IMG/VR virus record: IMGVR_UViG_3300035670_000014
Location: 1-64,000 of that record
DNA: 64,000 bases
Strand: one strand, 5' to 3'
Source: a virus
A model generated the notes under the pieces. It saw nothing but the letters and a program-made list of their open reading frames with translations. It ran no database searches and was not told where the DNA came from. Shown piece by piece: positions 1-8,607 of the stretch. The position numbers and the translations under genes are program-made. Position 1 is the first letter of the stretch; every line of letters begins with the position of its first letter.

Positions 1-1
1 A

Positions 2-112
2 AGGGCAGCTAATAGCAGAATAAGAAAAGAAAAAGGCATAAGAACAGAGCCTGCATATGTAACACCAGTGACGCCTAGTCACATTGACAGGATAGGGAGA
101 GATGTCTGGTAA
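2..112 (+). CDS. C-terminal end of an upstream virion gene (partial)
   Basis: An open frame runs from the window edge to a TAA stop and encodes 36 residues ending in RIGRDVW. It contains no internal stop and overlaps the next gene by 11 bases, the same close packing seen along the whole strand. The fragment is basic at its start and then Pro/Thr-rich. Too little is visible to name a family. From its place just upstream of the neck-like and sheath genes it is probably the tail end of a head or neck protein, but that is inference only. Confidence 0.5.
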   Translation, partial: RAANSRIRKEKGIRTEPAYVTPVTPSHIDRIGRDVW

Positions 113-680
113 CTCAATAGTATTTAATAGAGTAATAACTGCTAACGATAGATCAAAAGAAATAGATCTCAGAAAAGAGCTTGATGATTTTTTGTTTGGA
201 TCTTTAGTGGAGATTAGTAAACACTATGAGGTACTAATCAGGCAGTTCAGAAGGGATAAGGTGAACCAAAGAGTTAAGTGCAAATGCAATGTAAATAATG
301 AAGGTTCAATCAATCCAAATTGTCCCCTTTGCTTAGGTGAGGGATACTTGTGGGATGAAAAGATACAGCCTAGTTTTAAAGGCTATGGAACCAGTGATGG
401 TTCTAAGTTTTCAAACTTAATAAACCTGGGACCAGGTGACACAAGAAAAGGGGAAGTAGTTTTCTACTTCAGGTGGAATGCTGACATAAAAAAGACCGAC
501 ATTATCATTGAACTTCAAAAAGACAAAGAAAGAACAATAAACTTTAAATCTCTAAAGAGAGGTAAAAAGTGGAAAATACAAGAAATAGAAGAAAAGAGAA
601 GTGATTACGGGAGACTAGAATATCTTATAGTTTACTGTACCTCTGAAGATCTATTTAACAATGATAGAGTGGAGCCCTAA
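102..680 (+). CDS. putative neck/head-tail connector protein with zinc-knuckle motif
   Basis: This encodes a 192-residue protein. Four cysteines (about C60, C62, C74, C77) form a C-x-C then C-P-x-C-x-G-x-G arrangement like a DnaJ-type zinc knuckle, so a structural zinc site is likely. The rest is mixed alpha/beta and rich in Lys and Glu, with no signal peptide or membrane segment. The start is chosen because a GGGAG ribosome site lies just before the ATG. It sits two genes upstream of the tail sheath, where myophages usually carry neck, completion and tail-terminator proteins. Small phage structural proteins with similar cysteine clusters are known to me, but I cannot assign this one to a named family. 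The gene is secure; the role is inferred from position. Confidence 0.6.
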   Translation: MSGNSIVFNRVITANDRSKEIDLRKELDDFLFGSLVEISKHYEVLIRQFRRDKVNQRVKCKCNVNNEGSINPNCPLCLGEGYLWDEKIQPSFKGYGTSDGSKFSNLINLGPGDTRKGEVVFYFRWNADIKKTDIIIELQKDKERTINFKSLKRGKKWKIQEIEEKRSDYGRLEYLIVYCTSEDLFNNDRVEP

Positions 681-1433
681 GTGACAACTGGAATAAATAA
701 TAAATTACTAAATTTAGAACTATTAGAGAAAGTAAAAAGCACTTTAAGTTCTATCCCATTAGGTTTACCTGATGGAACAAGACTTAGTATAGATAATTTT
801 GGAGGAGTTTCAGTATATGGACCTCAAAAGCATCCTAATAGCCTTAGTGATACAGATGACATATTCAATTGTATTAAGAAACTCATTGAAGAAGAAGCAA
901 AAAACAGACCATTAAACTTCTTTCCTAAAGATGAGAATGGGCAGTATTATGTGCCTTTTAAGAAGGATGAAATTGAAGATGAGCTTGTATTGCCTTGTGT
1001 TACATTCTCAGTATTAGAAGAAGAACCTGGCCCCTGGGGAAGGGGCAATCCAGGTTCACCAAATACAAGTCAACTTAAGCCGGTTCTGAGAGCTGAAATA
1101 CCAGACCCGGATGATGCTAATAAAACTATAATGATACTTTCAAGGAGGCTTTCTGGTAAATTTAAACTTACATGTTGGGGAGAAAATGCAAGATCAGTAG
1201 ATGATCTTAGGAAGTGGTTAGATCATGTAATACAAATGAATATGTGGTACTTTACCTATAGTGGTTTAAATCAGTTGCATTTTGAAAAAAGAACAGCTGA
1301 TAAAGTTTCTAAGGTTGATGGAAAAACAATGCACTCCAGAGGTTTAGAATACTACTATATGTTAGAAAGGTTACAATGGTTATCTGTAGATAACCTGAGA
1401 GAAATCATAATCAAACTTAATCTGGTATCTTAA
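681..1433 (+). CDS. putative tail terminator/tail completion protein
   Basis: This encodes 250 residues from a GTG start placed directly after the previous TAA; a GTGGAG sequence upstream can act as ribosome site. No catalytic motif, signal peptide or membrane helix is visible. The middle contains a Gly/Pro-rich loop (about residues 115-130) and a segment rich in Trp, Tyr and His (about 165-205). It lies immediately before the tail sheath gene with an 11-base gap. In many contractile-tail phages the gene just upstream of the sheath codes for the tail terminator that caps tube and sheath, which makes that the best guess. The sequence itself does not prove it; a neck or head-completion role is also possible. 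Confidence 0.5.
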   Translation: MTTGINNKLLNLELLEKVKSTLSSIPLGLPDGTRLSIDNFGGVSVYGPQKHPNSLSDTDDIFNCIKKLIEEEAKNRPLNFFPKDENGQYYVPFKKDEIEDELVLPCVTFSVLEEEPGPWGRGNPGSPNTSQLKPVLRAEIPDPDDANKTIMILSRRLSGKFKLTCWGENARSVDDLRKWLDHVIQMNMWYFTYSGLNQLHFEKRTADKVSKVDGKTMHSRGLEYYYMLERLQWLSVDNLREIIIKLNLVS

Positions 1434-1444
1434 GGAGGACCATA

Positions 1445-3820
1445 ATGGCTTATCCGAACATTGCAGGAACTACAGTAAATCTTACTGATGGTAACCTAAG
1501 AGAAGTTAATAACACAAATGAGCCTGGCGTACTAGTTATCGGTCGGGCCCAAACTGGACCTACATCCAGTATCGTTTCAGTTGCATCTATTCAAGACGGT
1601 GCAAGTATATACGGAAAGCAAAGCGATCTGTTTAAAGGAATAGTTGAGGCATCTCAAGGTGGTGCTCTTAACTTGCTAGGCTATCGGTTAGCTGGAGTTG
1701 CGCCTGTTCTAACAAATGTAGGTTCAGAAGCTGCTGAAGTATCAGGTGGTATAGAAGGAACTGGCTTCACTATAGCTCCTGCATTGGAATCAGCGGAAGC
1801 TGCTTCTATATATGCAGTTGCTTATCAGTCTTCAGTAAATAGAAACCCTGATGGGAATAATGCTGATGAAGGAGCTGCTGTTAATGAACTTATGGTTCTT
1901 AACACTCAGACCGGTAAAGTAGTCTATCACGGAACTGCAACTCAGACATTTCTTGACCTTGGAGAAGTGACTGTTTCCAGTGATGTATTTAATAATACTG
2001 ATACAAGTGTAGACGTTGTTACTGTTACATTCACGGTAAACGCAGGGTTAACTAATCAAACTTTAAGCTTTGTTATAAGTGGTAAAGTTGTTAGTTTTCC
2101 AATACTTGCAACAGATACTGCCGCTGGGATAGCAACTAAATTTGTAACTGCTTTTAATGCCACCGATCTTGATGTTGTATTTACTGCTGGTGCATCTGGT
2201 GCAATTGTAACTATTACTGCTGATAAAGCAGTATCTTCTGATGGTGTACTTAGATATCCGACAGGCCACCCTCAAGCAGGTCGTCCTGCTAGACCTGTAG
2301 TGTACTCTGTTCCTGATACTACTAGTAGCCTAGAAATTGCAATTAACAAAACAGATGGGCCTGAAGCATTTGATATTGGATGGCTACCTCTGTATGTTGA
2401 AGATCCGCTATCAACTATTAACGGTGGTGGGTTTGTAGGTCTATCTCAGGTTCCTTTATTTTTCAATACAATGAATGCTATCTACACTCAGATAGGTGGC
2501 GTAGATTTTGCGCCCAAAGCTACTATCTTTACTGCTGGTCAGACAATGGCTTCAACTTCATATATGAAGTTGTATGAGAAACTAGATGAAGCTTACTCTC
2601 TACTTTCATTCAGGTCATTTGACTTTGTCGTCCCTCAGGGAATTAAACTTGATGCAGTAAATGTTGCTGATCTATCCCCAGAGCAGGTAGCTAGCCTTGG
2701 TCTAGATGACCTAGAGGACTATCCTCTAGTTGGCTCACCTTCTGATGTATTGGGTAAATTGGCAAGAGTTCTAAATTCTGATGGATTTACCTATACCTAC
2801 TATTGGGATACTGACAATGACGGTGTAGCTAATATTGCATCAGATGGTGAGCCTGGCGATGCTCCTGATGACCTAGTTTTTTATGAAGTAAACTTTGCTC
2901 ACCAGCTTGCCTTGTTCTGCTATAAGACTAGTGAAGATTTTAACTTCTGCCATGGGTTTGTGGCCACTTCACTTCCCCGAGCACTAGATCCTCGTTCTAT
3001 TAGAACCTGGGCAGGTAGAAGCCCGTCTTCAGTTTATGACGCAAGACTTGAAAGGTATGTTATACCTGCAGCTGGTGATGGAACAGGGCTGCTTGGTCAT
3101 AAGCTTGTAGGTGGTAGTGCTGATTTCCACTTTGGATTCCGTCGACCTGGAATACCGCTTACAATTGATGAAAACTTCGGCACAATGTCAGATGTTGACA
3201 AGCTTGTAGTAGATAGCAATGGTCTAGTGGTTGACATCGGCAAGTACATATCAGTTGTATCTGGGTTTGGTAATCTAAGAAATGAATACAATTCAGTAAG
3301 AGGCGGATATCTAACTAATCTTGCAGCCTGGTATGCTGGTCGAGTATCTGCTTTAGCTCCGGTTAACTCACCCACAAATAAAACAGCCAATAACGTTGGC
3401 ATGATTTATGACATTGATGCCAGAATTGTAGATGAGCTTGCTGGAAACAGAGTTGTTGCTCTCTTTAAGAAGGATGGAGTTCCTACAATTGCAGATGCAC
3501 CTACATTTGCAAATGAAGGATCAGACTACAAGAGACTTACAACAATGCGAATTGTTCACACTGTAGTTAAAGAACTTCGCGCTGCTGCTGATCCCTTCCT
3601 TGGTGAAGGCCTTAGTACTCAAAAGCGTGCTGCTCTAGATACTGCCCTTCAAAGTGTAATACTTCAAAACATGGGTATTAATCTTACAGGTGGTAACTTC
3701 ATAGTGAAACAAACAGCGGCTGAAAGAGTTGAAGGAAGAATGAGATTATATGTATCTCTAGTTCCCATCTTTGAGCTTAGAAAGATTAACGTAGAAATTT
3801 CGCTAAGCGCAGGCGAATAA
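1445..3820 (+). CDS. tail sheath protein
   Basis: This is the contractile tail sheath subunit of 791 residues, which wraps the inner tube and shortens on infection. The N-terminus has the usual sheath opening, with a GVLVIGRAQTGP strand-turn following a short beta region. The last about 130 residues carry the conserved C-terminal sheath domain: a helix rich in Arg and Ala, the NLTGGNFIV segment, and final strands ending in VSLVPIFELRKINVEIS. Roughly residues 180-265 form a beta-rich, Thr/Val-rich insertion that looks like a separate Ig-like surface domain. A near-perfect AAGGAGG ribosome site precedes the ATG, fitting very high expression. The tube gene follows after 11 bases, with a terminator behind the pair. 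Identification is by fold-level pattern and gene order. Confidence 0.9.
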   Translation: MAYPNIAGTTVNLTDGNLREVNNTNEPGVLVIGRAQTGPTSSIVSVASIQDGASIYGKQSDLFKGIVEASQGGALNLLGYRLAGVAPVLTNVGSEAAEVSGGIEGTGFTIAPALESAEAASIYAVAYQSSVNRNPDGNNADEGAAVNELMVLNTQTGKVVYHGTATQTFLDLGEVTVSSDVFNNTDTSVDVVTVTFTVNAGLTNQTLSFVISGKVVSFPILATDTAAGIATKFVTAFNATDLDVVFTAGASGAIVTITADKAVSSDGVLRYPTGHPQAGRPARPVVYSVPDTTSSLEIAINKTDGPEAFDIGWLPLYVEDPLSTINGGGFVGLSQVPLFFNTMNAIYTQIGGVDFAPKATIFTAGQTMASTSYMKLYEKLDEAYSLLSFRSFDFVVPQGIKLDAVNVADLSPEQVASLGLDDLEDYPLVGSPSDVLGKLARVLNSDGFTYTYYWDTDNDGVANIASDGEPGDAPDDLVFYEVNFAHQLALFCYKTSEDFNFCHGFVATSLPRALDPRSIRTWAGRSPSSVYDARLERYVIPAAGDGTGLLGHKLVGGSADFHFGFRRPGIPLTIDENFGTMSDVDKLVVDSNGLVVDIGKYISVVSGFGNLRNEYNSVRGGYLTNLAAWYAGRVSALAPVNSPTNKTANNVGMIYDIDARIVDELAGNRVVALFKKDGVPTIADAPTFANEGSDYKRLTTMRIVHTVVKELRAAADPFLGEGLSTQKRAALDTALQSVILQNMGINLTGGNFIVKQTAAERVEGRMRLYVSLVPIFELRKINVEISLSAGE

Positions 3821-3831
3821 GGAGATAGAAT

Positions 3832-4521
3832 ATGACACTTAGACAGAACGAGTATTTTACTAGGTCTTTTTCCTCCTTTTCTGGAGCGGATATTAAGGTG
3901 GTTTTTGCAGGGATTGAAATTGCAACCCTACAGGCCATCTCATATGCAATCCAAAGAGAAAAGGCACCCATCTATACACTAGGCGATCCTAACCCGAGGG
4001 CCTTCTCAAGAGGCAAGCGTGGCATTGCTGGATCAATGATTTTCATTATGTTTGATACTCACGCACTGCTTGATGCATTTAAGGATGCTGACCGTGAAAA
4101 TCTTGCTAAGTTCGTTACAGATATTAACGAAATTAATCCTATAATGTTTGAAAGCGGAGCTAGAGACCAAGACGTGTCACCTATAGAAGTTGACGGACCT
4201 AGTACTTATTGGAACAGCTATGGTGTAAGTACAGCATTCTATGTTGATCAAATTCCTCCATTTGATGTAACAATACTAGCTGCAAATGAAACTGCAGGTG
4301 GTGCAGTTATGAGAATTTGGTCCGCTGAAATCATGAATGAAGGCTACGGTATTAGCGTTGATGACATGGTTTCAGAAATGCAATGTACCTATGTATGTCG
4401 TATGATTACTAGATGGCGTAGAGCTGGAACTAACGGCGATACATTTGGCTTCCAGGCCAATAGAGTTGGTCCTGGTGTTGAAGTTACAGGTCCAGAGATA
4501 AGTGCAGCAAGTAGAATATAA
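3832..4521 (+). CDS. major tail tube protein
   Basis: This is the inner tail tube subunit, 229 residues, assembled in stacked rings inside the sheath. It begins with a FSGADIKVVFAG strand, then the motif GDPNPRAFSRGKRGIAGS, which I recognise from virion tube proteins of large myophages, and a hydrophobic strand ending near residue 80. The second half contains PPFDVTILAANE and a C-terminal strand with VSEMQCTYVCRMI. A strong AAGGAG ribosome site lies in front and an intrinsic terminator follows. It uses more CGT arginine codons than the two paralogues downstream, consistent with high expression. Position right after the sheath is the classic place for the tube. The two following genes share its motifs, so this is the founding or main member of a three-gene family. 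Confidence 0.85.
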   Translation: MTLRQNEYFTRSFSSFSGADIKVVFAGIEIATLQAISYAIQREKAPIYTLGDPNPRAFSRGKRGIAGSMIFIMFDTHALLDAFKDADRENLAKFVTDINEINPIMFESGARDQDVSPIEVDGPSTYWNSYGVSTAFYVDQIPPFDVTILAANETAGGAVMRIWSAEIMNEGYGISVDDMVSEMQCTYVCRMITRWRRAGTNGDTFGFQANRVGPGVEVTGPEISAASRI

Positions 4522-4570
4522 GTGATTTGATTATTCTACTTATTTGGTCACTTTAACTTAAAGTCAATTA

Positions 4571-4593
4571 AGGCCCCGAAAGGGGCCTTTTTT
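4571..4593 (+). terminator. intrinsic terminator after sheath and tube genes
   Basis: A 7-bp perfect GC-rich hairpin (AGGCCCC / GGGGCCT) with a GAAA tetraloop is followed by a run of T. It lies 50 bases after the tube stop and 43 bases before the next start. It should end or reduce transcripts that carry sheath and tube, separating these high-copy products from the rest of the tail genes. Confidence 0.9.
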
Positions 4594-4635
4594 GTTATAG
4601 GATAATACTCATAGGAAGTATTCAAGGATTTTATT

Positions 4636-6009
4636 ATGAGTAGACCATTTCAGAATGAATTACAATGGTATGATCAGCCAGAAGAAATAATAAGAAGAAA
4701 TGGTGGATTTTCTGGCTGTGATATTGATTTAGTTGTCAGACTACCAGCAACTTACGATAGAAGGGGAAGGCTTCTTTCTCAGTCTGTAGCATATCAACTT
4801 GGAAGTATACAGACTTTAAGTTATCAATCTTATAACTCCAAAGAAGCAGTAAGGTCTTTGGGTTTTAAAAATGTAAGGGGCTATGCAAGAGGATCAAGAA
4901 CAATAGCTGGCACCTTAATGTTAAATCAGCTATATACACATGTACTTGATGATGTAGGTACTTCAACTATACTAAATGACACAAAAGGTATATTGACTTA
5001 TTCATCTGGTAGTATTGTTTATGTTCGTAATGTCCCCCTTGATCCTAAAATAAGAGAGGTTGTTGGAGAGACTTATGATTCTATTGAGTCTCCTTCTGTA
5101 ATAAATAGAAGGCATAACTTTGACTTTTCCTGGGATCAAAATACAATAGGAAGACAACTTAAATCTTCTGACTTGCCACCATTTGATATTATTGCCATAT
5201 TTGTGAATGAATATGGACATGTGGGTAAGATGGTTATTTATGGAGTTGATTTAGTTACTGAAGGCGGAGTACTCAGTATAGAGGATATTTATACTGAAGT
5301 TAGCATGCAGTATGTAGCTAGAGATATTGAATACTTTCATAGTGAAACTCAGGCTGGCACAAGTCAATGGAGAGGTGTGAGTCCCTTTGGAGGTGGCGGT
5401 AATAGAAACACAGAGCTATCATTTGTTATGGATTCAATGGGTGATGCAAGTGATAGGGTCTGGAGGTCAGTTTATGGAGGTGGAGATGCAGCAGGAGCTG
5501 AGTCACTTTTACGAGTTGAAGAAGGAATAAGGGCTAACAGGCAAGGGTTTGAAGGAAATAGTGTCCTTGGGACTAGTCAACCTACACTAGTTGATATTTC
5601 TGGAGTTATTGGATCTGCACAGACACAGGTAGGAAATAGCTTGGATCGATCACTATATGTTACACAAACAGTAGATGTATTTAATAATACAAACACATTA
5701 ACCAGGGAAGATGACGGATTAAATCTTACAAATCTTGATAGAATAAGATCTTTGATTACAGGTACAAGTTACCTAGATAATATTGAAACTATTATTGGAG
5801 ATACTCTTAGATTTACTACTATTAGGATACTGTATGATGAATTAGAATTAGAAAGAAGTAGGCGAATTAGTTATGAGAATGGTGGTTTCTCGTCAGAGAA
5901 TTCACTTTCTAGATCCACTACACCATTACCTTTGGATACTATAGATTTTATAATTAGATACTTAATAGATGTTGATTATTTAAATACAATTGGTGGAAGT
6001 GGAGGGTAA
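4636..6009 (+). CDS. tail-tube-like virion protein, paralogue 2
   Basis: This encodes 457 residues. The first half repeats the landmarks of the tail tube protein in the same order: FSGCDIDLVVRL, RGSRTIAGTLML (against RGKRGIAGSMIF in the tube), PPFDIIAIFVNE (against PPFDVTILAANE), and a final strand with EVSMQYVARDIEYF. After about residue 240 it has an extra 215-residue C-terminal region rich in Asn, Ser and Asp with no match I recognise. It lies just downstream of the terminator and has an AGGA ribosome site. Likely roles are a tube-initiation or baseplate-proximal ring, a tail-tip adaptor, or an internal tube-cap protein. The paralogy is seen directly; the specific role is inferred. Confidence 0.7.
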   Translation: MSRPFQNELQWYDQPEEIIRRNGGFSGCDIDLVVRLPATYDRRGRLLSQSVAYQLGSIQTLSYQSYNSKEAVRSLGFKNVRGYARGSRTIAGTLMLNQLYTHVLDDVGTSTILNDTKGILTYSSGSIVYVRNVPLDPKIREVVGETYDSIESPSVINRRHNFDFSWDQNTIGRQLKSSDLPPFDIIAIFVNEYGHVGKMVIYGVDLVTEGGVLSIEDIYTEVSMQYVARDIEYFHSETQAGTSQWRGVSPFGGGGNRNTELSFVMDSMGDASDRVWRSVYGGGDAAGAESLLRVEEGIRANRQGFEGNSVLGTSQPTLVDISGVIGSAQTQVGNSLDRSLYVTQTVDVFNNTNTLTREDDGLNLTNLDRIRSLITGTSYLDNIETIIGDTLRFTTIRILYDELELERSRRISYENGGFSSENSLSRSTTPLPLDTIDFIIRYLIDVDYLNTIGGSGG

Positions 6010-6011
6010 AA

Positions 6012-7082
6012 ATGGCAAGTGAATATTCAGCAAATTATTTTAGTGGAGCAAATGTTTCTATTTTTATAGGCCCTTACTTATTGACAGAAGTATTTGGAAT
6101 AAGCTGGCAGGAAATGGAATCACTACAGCCTGAGTATGGTTATAATTCAAGATACTATAACTTTGTGAGTGAAGGGCAAGTTTCTGTAATAGGAAACTTG
6201 TATTTAAACTTTGTTCACGTTTCATACTTGTCAACTCTCTTACAAAAGTATCATGAGTTTATTGCTCTAGTAGAAGGTGCAGCAAGGCAAGGACAGATTG
6301 AAGGCATAATTGGAATTCTTGAAGAAAGAGAAGAAACTGCAAATTTAATAAATCTTGTAAGAAACTTCTATGACCCTAATTTAAGAAATATAAGTGGATA
6401 TGGTTCTCCTGTTAATAATAGCAGTAGTAGTTTACTAAGTCCTGGGGCCTATGCAAGTGCTCCTGTTTTAACATCTCAAATGTTGAGAGCTGCCCAGGAT
6501 GGACAGCGCGTAATAAATGCGGTAGATTTTGATAATAGATCGCCTGATTTATCAATGGCAAATCTAACAGATGCTAATGCATTTAGGACTAATACTTCAC
6601 TTTCAAGATCTTTGGATGTTGGATTGAATGCTATATTTGATTCACCTGAAACAAGGACATCTCTTATATCTTTTTTTACAGGTGGTACTGTTACATCTAA
6701 TTCACTTTATGAGAATAATGATGGATCTGTAACTCAAAATTCAGGTCTAAGATTTGATTCACTATCTGAAATGGTTGATAATTCAGTAAATAGATACGCA
6801 GCAAAAAGTCCAGGTATGATTTATGCAAACCCTAGGCAGTTTGGCTCTGCCTCACAAGGCGCAAAGGGTATTGATATAGCAGTACACTATGGTCCACCTG
6901 GTGGGCTTTCAGAAGAAAATAAAGTGTATAATTACAGTACAAATAGCTCTTTCATGTTAAAAGGTGTTCGTTTTACAGGAGAGAGCGGAATATTAAGAAA
7001 TGATGATCAGCCTGTTCTTGAGTCTTACCCATTTCTGGCAAGACGCAAGGTGACTATAGCCGATAGAAGCTATACGACTTAG
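6012..7082 (+). CDS. tail-tube-like virion protein, paralogue 3
   Basis: This encodes 356 residues and follows the previous gene after 2 bases with a GGAGGG ribosome site. Its N-terminus repeats the tube pattern in diverged form: FSGANVSIFIGPYLLTEV, then a conserved I-S-(W/Y) position, then EGQVSVIGNLYLNF where the tube has RGKRGIAGSMIF. The middle (about residues 120-270) is Ser/Asn-rich and probably flexible. The PPFD-type strand is not evident; the C-terminus instead has a VHYGPPGG segment and a strand SFMLKGVRFTGESG that could close the barrel. This makes a third member of the tube-like series, more diverged than the second. I infer a structural role in tail tip, baseplate centre or tube initiation. 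Confidence 0.6.
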   Translation: MASEYSANYFSGANVSIFIGPYLLTEVFGISWQEMESLQPEYGYNSRYYNFVSEGQVSVIGNLYLNFVHVSYLSTLLQKYHEFIALVEGAARQGQIEGIIGILEEREETANLINLVRNFYDPNLRNISGYGSPVNNSSSSLLSPGAYASAPVLTSQMLRAAQDGQRVINAVDFDNRSPDLSMANLTDANAFRTNTSLSRSLDVGLNAIFDSPETRTSLISFFTGGTVTSNSLYENNDGSVTQNSGLRFDSLSEMVDNSVNRYAAKSPGMIYANPRQFGSASQGAKGIDIAVHYGPPGGLSEENKVYNYSTNSSFMLKGVRFTGESGILRNDDQPVLESYPFLARRKVTIADRSYTT

Positions 7083-7109
7083 GCGTAACTTGTAGGTTAA
7101 GGTGCAATA

Positions 7110-7577
7110 ATGAGTACTAAATTTAGTGATCCTAGTGAGCTACTTGAGAGAGAGCTAGCTGAAAGCGTAAAGCTTGAAGAACCTGATGCTGGTCAGGTTG
7201 AAGAAGTTAATCCTGCAGAAAAAAGACGACTAGATGGATTGGCAGTATTTGCTTCACTTGGACTGAGTGAGCTTGATATTAAGGAAGCAAAAGCAAAGTT
7301 TAAAAGAGTCTATAGTTTTATCTTTGATGAAGATAATGCCTTCCTTTACAAGGCTCTTAATAAGAGAGACTTTGATAACATTGTTGCTTTAGCTAAAGGT
7401 GATGAAGAAAAGTTTAAGTCACTGATTGTAAGGACTGGAACTATCTGGCCTTCAGTTACAACTGAGTACTTGGGCGAGAAGCCTGCTGGTATTAGTAAGC
7501 TTCTATTTGAACTCATAATGGCACAGTCAGGCTTTGTAGATATTGGACTTGCTCTTCAAAGTGTAATCGAGCTCTAA
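7110..7577 (+). CDS. putative tail assembly chaperone (first)
   Basis: This encodes 155 residues. An acidic, likely disordered N-terminus (to about residue 35) is followed by a compact helical domain, without signal peptide or membrane segment. It lies between the tube-like genes and the tape-measure-sized genes, the place where phages normally carry their tail assembly chaperones. An AAGG ribosome site precedes the ATG. The stop overlaps the next start as TAATG, so the next gene is probably translationally coupled. The next gene is in the -1 frame, and that frame stays open only back to about base 7,511; I saw no convincing slippery heptamer, so I do not call a frameshift. The function is inferred from position only. 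Confidence 0.55.
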   Translation: MSTKFSDPSELLERELAESVKLEEPDAGQVEEVNPAEKRRLDGLAVFASLGLSELDIKEAKAKFKRVYSFIFDEDNAFLYKALNKRDFDNIVALAKGDEEKFKSLIVRTGTIWPSVTTEYLGEKPAGISKLLFELIMAQSGFVDIGLALQSVIEL

Positions 7578-8272
7578 TGTCTCTTTCTAATGCAGATGTC
7601 ATAAAGAGTAAAAAACTCTATCTCATAAAGTATGAGATGGAAGAGGGTGAAATTTATGTCATATTTAAACTCATACCGTGGAAAGAGTTTAAGAGAGTTT
7701 TCCACGCAAAAGAAACAGATGTAATCCCAGAGAATGAGCTTTGGAATTTAATATTTAAACTTTATACAGTTATAGGAGAAGCTTTAACCGAAGAAGATAT
7801 ACTTGAACTTCCTGCTGGTGTTGTAATAACAACTGCAAAGATTATATTTGAGATGTCAAATTCCTTCGGGATGCCTTCTAAAACTAACGGCATTGAGCTA
7901 AATAAGTTTCTAAATAAACTTAACTATGCAAGAATGATGTCTAAGGTTTCTATAGAAAAGCAACTGTTTGCTCTTATATGTTCTGTGTATAAAGGCTATA
8001 CTTTCTCTTCTCTCGAAGAGATGGATTTTAATGAAATTCTTGAGTTGTTTGTTGCAGCGGAAAACCACCTATTAAATATAGGTGTGTTGCAACAGCATCT
8101 TTCTTTTACTCCTGTTGGCGGAAATGGAGAAACCTTACAAGAAGAAGCTCCACCAAAAATGGATAAACAGGAAAGTCAAGGACAAGTAAAACTAACAAAT
8201 GCTGAAAAGCAAATGCTTATGGCAAGACAAGCACAAGAAGAAAAGAATAGGAGAATGAGAAATGGAACCTAA
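7577..8272 (+). CDS. putative tail assembly chaperone (second)
   Basis: This encodes 231 residues. The protein is largely helical, with a well-packed region to about residue 175 and then a charged, Gln/Lys/Glu-rich tail that is probably disordered. There is no membrane segment. It starts inside the stop of the previous gene and ends 11 bases into the next. The arrangement of two or three small, overlapping genes between tube and tape measure matches the chaperone region of many phages (compare lambda G/GT and T4-like equivalents). I do not recognise a family from the sequence, so the name rests on synteny. Confidence 0.5.
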   Translation: MSLSNADVIKSKKLYLIKYEMEEGEIYVIFKLIPWKEFKRVFHAKETDVIPENELWNLIFKLYTVIGEALTEEDILELPAGVVITTAKIIFEMSNSFGMPSKTNGIELNKFLNKLNYARMMSKVSIEKQLFALICSVYKGYTFSSLEEMDFNEILELFVAAENHLLNIGVLQQHLSFTPVGGNGETLQEEAPPKMDKQESQGQVKLTNAEKQMLMARQAQEEKNRRMRNGT

Positions 8273-8606
8273 TAAAATGATTCAAACTAAAGATATAGTA
8301 ATTCAAACTAAAGCAGGTGATATGGTGTGTCCTGCGATTAACTATGACACTCCTTTCCCTGTTGATGAATTTAAAGCTGCACCTCTTATGACTGAGGAAG
8401 AGGTTATAGCTCAAGCTCTACAGGCAGGATGCCCTCCTGCTGGTTGGGAAATAATTCAAAGAAGAAAGTTAAGAGAAAAACAAATACAAATGTTAAAAGA
8501 CCAACAAGAAAAAGATAAAGTGTTAAAGGATAATAAAGGTAATAAAAAGAAACTAAACCTAAAGCAACTAAAAGCATTAGAGTTAGCAGAGAGAAAGCAG
8601 GTGTAA
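8262..8606 (+). CDS. small protein before tape-measure genes, possible chaperone partner
   Basis: This encodes 114 residues. A compact first part contains CPAINYDTPFPVDEF and a CPPAGWE turn, and is followed by a highly basic, Lys/Gln-rich helix from about residue 65 to the end. The 11-base overlap with the previous gene and direct abutment to the 1,613-residue gene suggest coupled translation. It is in the +1 (or -2) frame relative to the previous gene; a TGA just upstream at 8,256-8,258 limits any frameshift window to about 12 bases. A role as chaperone or as coat for the tape measure is plausible because of the charged helix, but it is not shown. Confidence 0.5.
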   Translation: MEPNKMIQTKDIVIQTKAGDMVCPAINYDTPFPVDEFKAAPLMTEEEVIAQALQAGCPPAGWEIIQRRKLREKQIQMLKDQQEKDKVLKDNKGNKKKLNLKQLKALELAERKQV

Positions 8607-8607
8607 G

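Noticed and set aside
4604-4622. Inverted repeat AATACT / AGTATT before the second tube-like gene
   Set aside because: Only 6 bp long with a 7-base gap in AT-rich DNA; not enough to call an operator or hairpin, and no -35 box goes with the nearby GATAAT.
7500-7600. Programmed frameshift between the first and second chaperone-like genes
   Set aside because: The second gene is in the -1 frame and that frame is open back to base 7,511, but no X-XXY-YYZ slippery heptamer is seen and the TAATG overlap already explains coupling.
8250-8275. Programmed +1 or -2 frameshift between the second chaperone-like gene and the 114-residue gene
   Set aside because: A TGA at 8,256-8,258 leaves only about 12 bases, and no repeated bases allow slippage.
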